A stretch of DNA of 64,000 nucleotides. It comes from Afipia clevelandensis ATCC 49720. Its GTDB lineage: Bacteria > Pseudomonadota > Alphaproteobacteria > Rhizobiales > Xanthobacteraceae. The translations under genes and the position numbers were made by a program. This document shows positions 48,344 through 56,502 of the stretch, one piece after another. Location: contig NZ_KB375281.1 of the NCBI RefSeq assembly GCF_000336555.1, forward strand, positions 1,056,227 through 1,120,226, read 5' to 3'. Numbering within the stretch: the stretch's first letter is position 1; every line of letters begins with the position of its first letter. The notes beneath the pieces are model-generated. The model saw only the letters and a program-made list of their open reading frames with translations. It was not told where the DNA came from and ran no database searches.

Positions 48344-48420
48344 GTCATTGCGAGGAGCGCTTGCGACGAAGCAATCCAGCTTTCCTAAGAGTGGATTGCT
48401 TCGCTTCGCTCGCAATGACG
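48344..48420. repeat. Palindromic repeat family A, copy 3 (inverted)
   Basis: The element runs from GTCATTGCGAGGAGCGC to GCTTCGCTCGCAATGAC. Its asymmetric arms are in the opposite order to copies 1, 2 and 4, so it is inverted. It ends 12 bp before the aapP stop. Confidence 0.85.
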
Positions 48421-48431
48421 ATGGAGCTAAG

Positions 48432-49172
48432 TCACCGCAAAATCTGACTCAAAAACAGCTTGGTCCGCGCGTGCTGCGGATTGGAGAAGAAGCGGTCCGG
48501 CGTGTTCGCTTCAACGATCTGTCCCGCGTCCATGAACACCACGCGGTCGGCGACCTCACGGGCAAAGCCCATCTCGTGCGTCACCACCAGCATGGTCATG
48601 CCTTCCCTGGCGAGATCGACCATGGTGTCGAGCACCTCCTTGACCATTTCCGGATCGAGCGCCGAGGTCGGCTCGTCGAACAGCATCACCTTCGGGTTCA
48701 TGGTCAGCGCGCGCGCAATCGCCACCCGCTGCTGCTGGCCGCCGGAAATCTGGCCGGGATACTTGTTCGCCTTGTCGGGGATCCGCACCCGCTCGAGATA
48801 TTTCATCGCGGCGGCTTCGGCGTCTTTCTTCGGAATGTTGCGCACCCAGATCGGCGCCAGCGTGCAGTTTTCCAGCACTGTGAGATGCGGAAACAGGTTG
48901 AAGCTCTGGAACACCATGCCGACCTCGCGGCGCACGTCATCGACGCGGCGCAGGTTTGGACCAAGCTCAATGCCGTCGACGTTGATGCGGCCTTCCTGAA
49001 ATTCCTCCAGCGCGTTGATGCAGCGGATCAGCGTCGATTTGCCGGAGCCTGACGGGCCGCAGATCACAATGCGCTCACCGCGCCCGACATTCAGATCAAT
49101 GTCGCGCAGCACATGGAAGTCGCCGTACCACTTGTTGAGGCCCGAGATGCTGACAATGGAATCTGCGCTCAT
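48432..49172 (-). CDS. aapP: Amino-acid ABC transporter ATP-binding protein (AapP)
   Basis: The 246-residue ATPase has Walker [10 protein letters not shown], signature ISGGQQQR, Walker [13 protein letters not shown] and the switch histidine in VVTHEMG. The overall sequence matches the polar-amino-acid (GlnQ/AapP) branch. It is the last gene of aapJQMP, 9 nt after aapM. It energises uptake of many L-amino acids through AapQM. Confidence 0.95.
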   Translation of the reverse strand: MSADSIVSISGLNKWYGDFHVLRDIDLNVGRGERIVICGPSGSGKSTLIRCINALEEFQEGRINVDGIELGPNLRRVDDVRREVGMVFQSFNLFPHLTVLENCTLAPIWVRNIPKKDAEAAAMKYLERVRIPDKANKYPGQISGGQQQRVAIARALTMNPKVMLFDEPTSALDPEMVKEVLDTMVDLAREGMTMLVVTHEMGFAREVADRVVFMDAGQIVEANTPDRFFSNPQHARTKLFLSQILR

Positions 49173-49181
49173 GTTTTCATC

Positions 49182-50705
49182 TCAGACATTCTTGTGGACA
49201 TTCAGCCGCCGCTCCACGAACAGCGAATAGCGCGACATTCCAAAGCAGAACACAAAGTAGATGATGCCGGTGAAGGCAAAGCCGGTGAACAGTGTGGTCG
49301 GCGTCGCCCAGTTCGGATCGGCAAACGACGCGCGCAGTTGTCCGAGCAGATCGAAGATCGCCACGATCAGCACCAGCGTGGTGTCCTTGAACAGCGCGAT
49401 GAAGCTGTTGACGAGGGCCGGAATGACATTGCGCAGCGCCTGCGGCATCACGATCAGGCCGGTTGTCTTCCAGTACGAGAGACCGAGCGCGCTGGCGGCT
49501 TCCGCCTGCCCGCGCGGAACCGCCTGCAGACCGCCGCGGATGACCTCGGCATTGTAGGCGCCCGCGAACAGCGCAATGCCGATCAGGACGCGCACGAGGC
49601 CATCCACCGTGAAGTTGCCGGGCAGGAACAGCGGCAACATGTAGGTCGCGAAGAACAGCACGGTAATCAGCGGCACACCGCGCCAGAACTCGATAAAGGC
49701 GATCGAGAACAGGCGGATCAACGGGATGGTCGAGCGCCGCCCGAGCGCCAGGACCATGCCGACCGGCATCGAGGCGACAATGCCGGTGACCGACACCACG
49801 AGCGTGACCAGCAGGCCGCCCCATGAGCGTGTATCCACAATCGGCAGGCCGCCGCCATCGAGGCCCATGATTGCGATCACCGCTGCGATACCGGCAAAGG
49901 TCGCGATGCTGGTGAATAGCGCACGCCAGCCGTTGCGGAACCCACCCGTGATGAAGAACGCGATCAGCGAGACGATGATGGCTGTGAGGACCAGATCGGC
50001 CCACAGCGGGGAATGGAATTTTTCGGTATAGTCCCGCAGCCATTCGAGCGGCCACACCAGCCAGCCGAGCGCGCGGCCGATCCACGCCAGCGCCTCTCCG
50101 ATCCATGCGGCGGGCTGGCTGAAAAGGCCCCGGTTCATGTTCGTCCCGGCGTTTGCCAGTCGCGTTCCGGCATCGACGATGCTGGCGGCAAAGCCCGATC
50201 CGAGATCGGCCAGCCAGTGAATCGCGAAGCCTTTCAGCCCTCCGCCACGCAGCAGGAAGAAGCCAACGACGGGATAGGCGAAAAAGAACAGGCCGGAGTT
50301 CAGTGTCTTGGCAGGCGCGCGCGGGATCAGCAGCGGCAGCAACAGCAGCGCACCGAGCGCGAAGGTCAGATTGACCCGCCAGCGCTGATCCTCCGGATAG
50401 AAGCCGTAGATGAACTGGTCGAACTTGGCCTGCACGAACGGCCAGCACGCGCCCACGACACGCCCGACATTGGCTTCAAGGCATGCGTTGCGGTCGCTGC
50501 CCTGCCAGACCGCATCGACGAAAAGAAATTTCACGACAGGAACGAGGATCAGCCACAGCAGCGCCGCGCCGATCAGGGTGATCATGATGTTGAGCGGCGA
50601 ATTGAACAGCCGTTCGCGCGCAAAGCCGACGATACCTGTGGTCCGCACCGGCGCGCGGCGCTGCTCGACCATGTCCGTCCGGACGAATGCGGCCTGCTCC
50701 GTCAT
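49182..50705 (-). CDS. aapM: Amino-acid ABC transporter permease AapM, enlarged
   Basis: The C-terminal half (about 295-500) is a normal PAAT-family permease domain with the EAA loop EAASALGLSYWKTTGLIVMPQ (read as EAASALGLS, then LIVMPQ). The N-terminus resembles AapM, including the DRNACLEANVGRVVGACW segment. Between residues about 157 and 285 there is extra sequence of about 125 residues with further hydrophobic stretches (near 237-253 and 265-280) and Trp-rich amphipathic parts. That makes the protein 507 residues, where rhizobial AapM is near 385-430. It overlaps aapQ by 4 bp. Confidence 0.92.
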   Translation of the reverse strand: MTEQAAFVRTDMVEQRRAPVRTTGIVGFARERLFNSPLNIMITLIGAALLWLILVPVVKFLFVDAVWQGSDRNACLEANVGRVVGACWPFVQAKFDQFIYGFYPEDQRWRVNLTFALGALLLLPLLIPRAPAKTLNSGLFFFAYPVVGFFLLRGGGLKGFAIHWLADLGSGFAASIVDAGTRLANAGTNMNRGLFSQPAAWIGEALAWIGRALGWLVWPLEWLRDYTEKFHSPLWADLVLTAIIVSLIAFFITGGFRNGWRALFTSIATFAGIAAVIAIMGLDGGGLPIVDTRSWGGLLVTLVVSVTGIVASMPVGMVLALGRRSTIPLIRLFSIAFIEFWRGVPLITVLFFATYMLPLFLPGNFTVDGLVRVLIGIALFAGAYNAEVIRGGLQAVPRGQAEAASALGLSYWKTTGLIVMPQALRNVIPALVNSFIALFKDTTLVLIVAIFDLLGQLRASFADPNWATPTTLFTGFAFTGIIYFVFCFGMSRYSLFVERRLNVHKNV

Positions 50706-51907
50706 GCGGCAAGGCTCCGGTTCAGACGCCAGCCGTAGAAGCTCATGATCGCGCTCGTCACCAGCGAGATCAGCAGATACACGCCCATGGTGAGCGCGAT
50801 GATTTCCACCGCCTGCCCGGTCTGGCTCAGTGTCGTGCCGGCGAAGACCGAGAACAGGTCGGGGTAACCGATGGCCACCGCGAGCGACGAGTTCTTGGTG
50901 AGATTGAGATACTGGTTGGTCAGCGGCGGCAGGATCACGCGCATGGCCTGCGGCATGACGATCAGCCGCATCGTCTCGCCGCGCGACAGACCGAGCGATG
51001 CGCCCGCCTCCATCTGGCCCTTCGGCACGGACTGCAATCCGGCGCGGACGATTTCAGCAATGAAGGCCGCGGTGTAGGTCGAAAGCGCGATGGTCAGCGC
51101 CGCAAATTCCGGCAGCACTTTCGCGCCGCCCGCGAAGTTGAACCCTTTCAACTGCGGCATGTCGAGCGCGAACGGCGCGCCGAACGCGAGGACGGCGAGC
51201 AGCGGCAGGCCGAACAGCATCGCCAGCACGAATGGCCAGATCGCCAGCTTTTCGCCCACCGCGTAGAGTTGCCGCCGCGCATAGAGCCGCATCAGCAGCG
51301 ACGCGCCAATGCCGATGACGATGGCAGCAATGAAGACACCGAACGGCGGCTGCGGAACGAGGTCAGGAACAATCAGCCCGCGATTGCTGAGGAACACCGT
51401 GCCAAACAGCGAAATGCTCTGGCGGGGACTAGGCAGCGTCGCCAGCACGGCGAGATACCAGAACAGGATCTGGAACAGCAGCGGCAGGTTGCGGATCAGT
51501 TCGACATAGCCGCCTGCGATCCTTGCGAGCAGCCAGTTCGGCGACAGCCGACCCAGCGCGACGATCACGCCGAGAATGGTCGCGATAACGACGCCGACGA
51601 TCGACACCAGCAGCGTGTTCAGCAGTCCGACCAGAAAGACCCGGGCATAGGTGTCGGTTTCCGAATACGGGATCAGCGCCTGACTGACGGCAAAGCCCGA
51701 TGTGTTGGACAGAAATCCGAAACCCGAGGCGATCCGCTGCGCCTGCAGGTTGGCGCGCGCGTTCTCGACAATCTCGTAGCCAATCCATACGACGACAGCG
51801 ACGAAAAGGATCTGCACGATCACGCCGCCCCACCCGGCCTGCCCGCCGAGCGCACGGCGGAGCCGTGCAGCCAGTTGGAGCGGAGGCTTTCGGGGTTGGT
51901 CTGCCAT
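50702..51907 (-). CDS. aapQ: Amino-acid ABC transporter permease AapQ
   Basis: The 401-residue permease has one N-terminal helix (about 33-50), a PAAT-type core split by a soluble stretch, and the EAA loop EAGASLGLSRGETMRLIVMPQ (EAGASLGLS...LIVMPQ). ATG 51907 is preferred to a TTG 15 bp upstream. It heads the permease pair with AapM, which it overlaps by 4 bp, and follows aapJ by 20 bp. Confidence 0.94.
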   Translation of the reverse strand: MADQPRKPPLQLAARLRRALGGQAGWGGVIVQILFVAVVVWIGYEIVENARANLQAQRIASGFGFLSNTSGFAVSQALIPYSETDTYARVFLVGLLNTLLVSIVGVVIATILGVIVALGRLSPNWLLARIAGGYVELIRNLPLLFQILFWYLAVLATLPSPRQSISLFGTVFLSNRGLIVPDLVPQPPFGVFIAAIVIGIGASLLMRLYARRQLYAVGEKLAIWPFVLAMLFGLPLLAVLAFGAPFALDMPQLKGFNFAGGAKVLPEFAALTIALSTYTAAFIAEIVRAGLQSVPKGQMEAGASLGLSRGETMRLIVMPQAMRVILPPLTNQYLNLTKNSSLAVAIGYPDLFSVFAGTTLSQTGQAVEIIALTMGVYLLISLVTSAIMSFYGWRLNRSLAA

Positions 51908-51927
51908 TGCCGGGGCCGGCAACGCCG

Positions 51928-52968
51928 TCAGCGGATCGGCGGCGCGTATTGCAGCCCGCCCTGATTCCAGAGCTTGTTCAGTCCGCGCGCGATACCCAGC
52001 TTGGAGCCCGCGCCGACATTGCGATCGAACGATTCGCCGTAGTTGCCGGTTGCCTTGATGATCCGCGTCACCCAGTCCTTGGTCAGGCCGAGCTGCTCGC
52101 CGAGATTACCGTCGGTGCCGAAGATACGCTTGAGTTCGGGCTTGGACGATTTCGCCATTTCATCGACGTTCTTCTGGGTGATCGCATACTCCTCGGCGTT
52201 GATCATCGCGAACAGCGTCCACTTCACGATGTCGAACCACTGGTCGTCGCCATGACGCACCACCGGGCCGAGCGGCTCCTTGGAGATCACTTCAGGCAGC
52301 ACGGCATGATCGTTCGGCGAAGCGAGCTTGAGACGTTCGGCATAAAGCTGCGAGACGTCCGAAGTGAATACGTCGCAGCGGCCGGACTCGTAGGCCTTGA
52401 TCGCTTCGTCGGCGGTGCCGAACGCGATCAGCTCATACTTCATGTTGTTGCCCTTGAAGTAGTCCGAGACGTTCTGCTCGTTGGTGGTGCCGGTCTGCAC
52501 GCAGATCGACGCACTGTTCAGCTCAAGGGCGGAATTCACCTTGAGTGACTTGCGGATCATGAAGCCCTGCCCGTCATAGTAGGTGATGCCGGTGTAGTTC
52601 AGGCCGAGCGAGGTATCGCGCGACAGCGTCCAGGTCGAATTGCGCGACAGCACGTCGATCTCGCCGGACTGCAGCGCCGTGAAGCGGTCCTTCGCCGACA
52701 GCGGCACAAACTTCACCTTGCTCGGGTCGTTGAAAATCACCGCGGCAAGAGCGCGGCAGACATCGACGTCAAGCCCGGTCCAGTTGCCCTTGTCGTCGGG
52801 CGCGGAGAAGCCGGGCAATCCCTGGCTGACGCCACATGACAGGGTCCCCCTGTCCTTCACCCCTTGCAGCGTTCCGCGATCCTTGGGCTTCTCCTGCGAC
52901 TGGCCGAAAGCAGGCGCGACAGCGAGAGCAGCAAGAGTCGAAATAAGAGCAAACGAGACCCGTTTCAT
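51928..52968 (-). CDS. aapJ: Amino-acid ABC transporter substrate-binding protein AapJ
   Basis: The 346-residue periplasmic receptor has a signal peptide (about 1-23, ending APAFGQ) and an SBP_bac_3 fold. The mature start carries GVKDRGTLSCGVSQGLPGFS, and the ligand-side LSRNSTWTLSRD segment is typical of the broad-range Aap receptor. ATG 52968 is supported by GGAAAGG just upstream; a frame to 53175 is not conserved. It leads the aapJQMP operon and has a good sigma-70 promoter about 100 bp upstream. Confidence 0.95.
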   Translation of the reverse strand: MKRVSFALISTLAALAVAPAFGQSQEKPKDRGTLQGVKDRGTLSCGVSQGLPGFSAPDDKGNWTGLDVDVCRALAAVIFNDPSKVKFVPLSAKDRFTALQSGEIDVLSRNSTWTLSRDTSLGLNYTGITYYDGQGFMIRKSLKVNSALELNSASICVQTGTTNEQNVSDYFKGNNMKYELIAFGTADEAIKAYESGRCDVFTSDVSQLYAERLKLASPNDHAVLPEVISKEPLGPVVRHGDDQWFDIVKWTLFAMINAEEYAITQKNVDEMAKSSKPELKRIFGTDGNLGEQLGLTKDWVTRIIKATGNYGESFDRNVGAGSKLGIARGLNKLWNQGGLQYAPPIR

Positions 52969-53071
52969 GGAAAGACCTTTCCCGACAGTTCGGCACAATC
53001 GACGGACAACGTCGTATCGGGCCAAACGATCCTTTTGATGCGCGATAATCCCAGCTAAATATCTGGTCTGC

Positions 53072-53100
53072 ATAACAGAACGCCGAGCGCCACGGGTCAA
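53072..53100 (-). promoter_or_regulatory. Predicted sigma-70 promoter of aapJQMP
   Basis: On the minus strand, -35 TTGACC (53100-53095) and -10 TGTTAT (53077-53072) are 17 bp apart. Transcription would start near 53065, leaving a leader of about 97 nt. No sigma-54 consensus was found, so any nitrogen control must act otherwise. Confidence 0.5.
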
Positions 53101-53210
53101 GGGGTTGACGTCCGCCATCGCGGTCAGCTTACTGAGCATACCATTCGCGAGCCGCGCTTCGATCATTTCGGACAACGCTGCGGCAAGATGTCTTCCAAAG
53201 TGACCATCAC

Positions 53211-54404
53211 ATGTCCCGAAACGACAATCGGCCTTCCACCCCGCTCGATCCGCAGACCGAACTGGTCACCGCCGGCCGAGATACGGTCGCGCAAAAGGGC
53301 TTTATCAATCCCCCCATCGTGCGCGGCTCGACGGTGCTGTATCCCACCGCCGAAGACCTCCACGCCCATCGCGGCGAGTTTCAGTATGGCAGGCATGGCA
53401 CCCCGACCACGAAGGCGCTACAGCAGGCCCTGATGGCGCTCGAAGGCCCGAACTGTGCCGGGGTGGGACTGGCGCCGTCCGGAGTCGGCGCGATTTCCAC
53501 AGCCTTGCTGGCGATTCTCAAGGCCGGCGATCACGTCCTCGTCATCGACAGCGTGTATCGCCCGACGCGCAACTTCTGCGACTCGCTGCTCAAGCGCTAT
53601 GGCGTCGAGACCACCTATTTCGATCCGATGATCGGCGCCGGAATCGAAAAGCTGTTCAGGCCGAACACCCGCGCGGTGCTTGTGGAAGCGCCGGGATCGC
53701 AATCGTTCGAGATGCCTGACATTCCGGCCATCGCAGCGGTGGCGCATGCCAAGGGCGCGATCGTGCTCGATGACAACACCTGGGCCACGCCGCTTTTCCA
53801 TCGCTCGCTGGATCAGGGTGTCGACATCAGCATCCAGGCCGGAACGAAATATATCGGCGGACATTCCGACATCATGTTCGGGACCATCTCCGCCAATGCC
53901 GCGACATGGCCGCTGATGACAGAGGCGATCCGCCTGCTCGGCGTCTGCGCCGGACCGGACGACGTGTTTCTTGCCTTGCGCGGCCTGCGCACGCTGGCGG
54001 TGCGCCTCGCCCATCATCAAAAATCCGGCCTCGAGATGGCACGCTGGTTCGCGGAGCGTCCGGAAGTGCTGCGCGTGATTCATCCGGCGCTGGAGAACGA
54101 TCCGGGACACGCGATCTGGAAGCGCGATTTTACCGGCGCGAGTGGCCTGTTCAGCATCGTGCTCAAGCCCGCATCGAAAAAGGCCGTCGATGCGTTTCTC
54201 GACACTGTGACCCTGTTCGGCCTGGGCTATTCGTGGGGCGGCTTTGAAAGCCTCGTCATTCCGTTCGACTGCTCATCGTACCGGACGGCGACGGCATGGA
54301 ATCCGGGCGGGCCGACGCTGCGATTCCACATCGGGCTGGAAAATCTCGATGATCTGAAAGCCGATCTTGAGCGGGGCTTCGCGGCGCTGAAGGCGGTGGG
54401 GTAA
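53211..54404 (+). CDS. metC: Cystathionine beta-lyase
   Basis: This 397-residue fold-type I PLP enzyme belongs to the Cys/Met-metabolism family. It has the PLP lysine in SIQAGTKYIGGHSD and the YGRHGTPT segment of MetC-type lyases. It splits cystathionine to homocysteine, or may act as a C-S lyase on other thioethers. It diverges from aapJ over 242 bp. Its stop is 10 bp before a palindromic repeat. Confidence 0.93.
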   Translation: MSRNDNRPSTPLDPQTELVTAGRDTVAQKGFINPPIVRGSTVLYPTAEDLHAHRGEFQYGRHGTPTTKALQQALMALEGPNCAGVGLAPSGVGAISTALLAILKAGDHVLVIDSVYRPTRNFCDSLLKRYGVETTYFDPMIGAGIEKLFRPNTRAVLVEAPGSQSFEMPDIPAIAAVAHAKGAIVLDDNTWATPLFHRSLDQGVDISIQAGTKYIGGHSDIMFGTISANAATWPLMTEAIRLLGVCAGPDDVFLALRGLRTLAVRLAHHQKSGLEMARWFAERPEVLRVIHPALENDPGHAIWKRDFTGASGLFSIVLKPASKKAVDAFLDTVTLFGLGYSWGGFESLVIPFDCSSYRTATAWNPGGPTLRFHIGLENLDDLKADLERGFAALKAVG

Positions 54405-54414
54405 TCTCATCTTT

Positions 54415-54495
54415 CGTCATTGCGAGCGAAGCCAAGCAATCCACAGCTACATGCGAGAATGGATTGCTTCGTCGTTTACGCGCCTCGCAATGACG
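54415..54495. repeat. Palindromic repeat family A, copy 4
   Basis: It runs from CGTCATTGCGAG to CTCGCAATGACG with GCAATCCA and TGGATTGC inside, filling nearly all of the 101-bp gap between the convergent metC and LAB_N genes. It could serve as a terminator for both. Confidence 0.85.
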
Positions 54496-54505
54496 AGGTG
54501 ATGCC

Positions 54506-54844
54506 TCAGTTCTTCTCGACCTTCGAGCCGGAACCGCGGTTTTTTACGATCAGCATGATGTTGCGGATGTAGATCAGCGTCGCCAGCCCCTGCCCGAGAA
54601 TGATCACCGGCTCGCGCTTGGCGATGCCGTAGATCAGGGTCATAAAGCCGCCGCCCATCGAGAAGAACCAGAAGGCCATCGGCACCACGCTCTGTCCGGC
54701 GCGCTCGCTCGAAATCCACTGCACGAGGAAGCGCGCCGTGAACAGCAGTTGCGCGACAAGACCGAACGCCAGCCAGAAGTCGAACTTCGCGACGAAGACG
54801 TCGTAAAGATAGTCGCCGAGTTGCTGACCGAACTGAATCAGCAT
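54506..54844 (-). CDS. LAB_N-domain small membrane protein
   Basis: The 112-residue protein consists of the lipid-A-biosynthesis N-terminal (LAB_N) domain alone. It has about three hydrophobic helices and the family motif FTARFLVQWISSERAGQSVVP (read as RFLVQWISSE...SVVP) followed by FWFFSMGGG. Such stand-alone proteins often neighbour polyprenyl-phosphate glycosyltransferases and may help their product cross the membrane or act as a partner. The ATG shares one base with the stop of the GT2 gene, so translation is coupled. Confidence 0.85.
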   Translation of the reverse strand: MLIQFGQQLGDYLYDVFVAKFDFWLAFGLVAQLLFTARFLVQWISSERAGQSVVPMAFWFFSMGGGFMTLIYGIAKREPVIILGQGLATLIYIRNIMLIVKNRGSGSKVEKN

Positions 54845-55599
54845 CAGTTCACCTCCGTTGCGACCGGCGTGGATTTCTTGCGGCGGATCAGCCACCACAC
54901 GCCCGCAAGATCCATGATTCCGATCCAGAGCCGGTCGAAGAAGCCGTAATTCGACACGCCGGAATGGCGCGGACGGTCGATCACATCGACATAGGCGATG
55001 TCGTAACCCTCGCGCCGCACCAGCGCCGGCAGGAAGCGATGCAGACCATCGAAATATGGCAGGGCAAGGAAGACATCGCGGCGGAATGCTTTCAGCCCAC
55101 AACCGGTATCGCGCGTGCCATCGTGCAGGATGGCATTGCGCACGCCGTTGGCGGCGCGTGACTGAAACCGCTTGAAGCCGGTATCCTTGCGTCCGACGCG
55201 CTGGCCGGCCGCGAGACCGACCTTCTCGCCGCCCTTTTCGATGGCTTCGATCAGGTTCACCAGAAACGCCGGGTTGTTCTGTCCGTCACCATCGAGGGTC
55301 GCGACGATTTTTCCACGGGCCGCGCGCACGCCGGTCCGCACCGCTGCCGACTGGCCGCTGGAGGCGGCGTGGCGAATCTGGCGCAGGTTGCCGCGTGTCT
55401 GCATCTCGGCGGCAAGCCGCTCTCCGGTCGCATCTGTCGAGCCATCGTTGACGTAGATGATCTCATACGGCCAGCGGCCATCCAGCGCCGCCGCGATCTC
55501 GGCGATCAGCGGCGCGACGTTGTCCTGTTCGTTGCGGACGGGAACCACAATCGAAACGTCGGGGGCCGGCAGGCCGGATGTTGCTGATGGATCGCTCAT
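54844..55599 (-). CDS. GT2 glycosyltransferase (dolichol-phosphate-mannose-synthase/ArnC-like)
   Basis: The 251-residue enzyme has the GT-A start VSIVVPVRNEQDNV, the acidic DGDGQNNP metal motif and a C-terminal hydrophobic segment near residue 225-240. It resembles DPM1/ArnC/RgtE enzymes, which join a sugar to a polyprenyl phosphate. The sugar cannot be read from the sequence. ATG 55599 is preferred; an ATG 42 bp upstream is possible. It is coupled to the LAB_N gene and follows the PAP2 gene. Confidence 0.88.
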   Translation of the reverse strand: MSDPSATSGLPAPDVSIVVPVRNEQDNVAPLIAEIAAALDGRWPYEIIYVNDGSTDATGERLAAEMQTRGNLRQIRHAASSGQSAAVRTGVRAARGKIVATLDGDGQNNPAFLVNLIEAIEKGGEKVGLAAGQRVGRKDTGFKRFQSRAANGVRNAILHDGTRDTGCGLKAFRRDVFLALPYFDGLHRFLPALVRREGYDIAYVDVIDRPRHSGVSNYGFFDRLWIGIMDLAGVWWLIRRKKSTPVATEVN

Positions 55600-55655
55600 A
55601 TTGGGGTCCGAATGCCCGTAAAATCGGTCGAATTGCCGCACCGGGCGACCGCTTC

Positions 55656-56501
55656 TTATGGTGCCAGAGCCTCGCGGGCAACCCTTTTCAGGGAGGCAAA
55701 AGACGGCCCTGCAAGTGGCTCAATGCCCCCGTCCCGGTCGATGGTGAAGCCCAAACGCCGGGCCGCGAACCAGTACCGGACGAACATCGCCCCGATCACC
55801 CCGGTCAGCGCGCCACCAACCACGTCGCTCGGATGATGCGCGAGCAGAATGACGCGGCTGACACAGATCAGCACGGCGTAAACCAGCATGACCAGCGTCA
55901 CCTTGCGCCAGACAGCAGAGACCGCAAAGGCCAGCGCGAATGCGGTGGTCGCGTGGCCTGACGGCAGGCTCTCAAAAGCCGGATTGCCCGCGAAGTGCTG
56001 GAAGTTGAAGGCATTGGCTTCGCCGCCGACAAACGGCCTGCTCCGCCCGATGACGTATTTGAGGATTTCGCTGCCGATCACGGCGACGGCGACCGAGAGA
56101 AAGATGTACTGAACGCGGACGCCGAACGCGATCAGAACCTGCCGGGCGTGTGCGGTCAGCCGGGGTATCAGCAACAGGATGACAAGCAACGCCGCTGCCA
56201 GCGCCCACAGCACATAGGTCGATTTCCCAAAGTCGGTGAAAATCCGCAGCGGCCAGAGGCTCGCCGTTCCCCGCGCCGGCATCAGCTTGATCGCCGTGAC
56301 GTCCACAGCAAACATCAGAAGTCCGATAGCGAGCGCGGTCAGAACCGCGAGGCCGAGCCAGCGCCGGGCCAGCGCGCGGCGCGCTTCGGCACGGCGGGAA
56401 TGCGACGGTGTGCGCACAAGCTGCGCCAGCGACTGCCATGCAACGGACCCGAGTCGCACGACATAACCGGAGGACTGGCCGCCGCTGATTCCGGCCGCCA
56501 T
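55656..56501 (-). CDS. PAP2-family membrane phosphatase
   Basis: The 281-residue protein has about six helices and all three phosphatase motifs: KYVIGRSRP, PSGHA, and SRVILLAHHPSD. Family members remove phosphate from undecaprenyl pyrophosphate or from lipid A (LpxE/LpxF). Its ATG is one base past the stop of the ArnT-like gene. In this cluster, lipid A dephosphorylation or carrier recycling are equally possible. Confidence 0.9.
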   Translation of the reverse strand: MAAGISGGQSSGYVVRLGSVAWQSLAQLVRTPSHSRRAEARRALARRWLGLAVLTALAIGLLMFAVDVTAIKLMPARGTASLWPLRIFTDFGKSTYVLWALAAALLVILLLIPRLTAHARQVLIAFGVRVQYIFLSVAVAVIGSEILKYVIGRSRPFVGGEANAFNFQHFAGNPAFESLPSGHATTAFALAFAVSAVWRKVTLVMLVYAVLICVSRVILLAHHPSDVVGGALTGVIGAMFVRYWFAARRLGFTIDRDGGIEPLAGPSFASLKRVAREALAP

Positions 56502-56502
56502 C

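Noticed and set aside
53041..53110. Possible sigma-54 (-24/-12) promoter upstream of aapJ
   Set aside because: A TGGCGC is present but the GC of the -12 element is missing; a sigma-70 promoter fits better.
52969..53175. N-terminal extension of AapJ
   Set aside because: It would bury the signal peptide; ATG 52968 has a good ribosome-binding site and a normal signal sequence.
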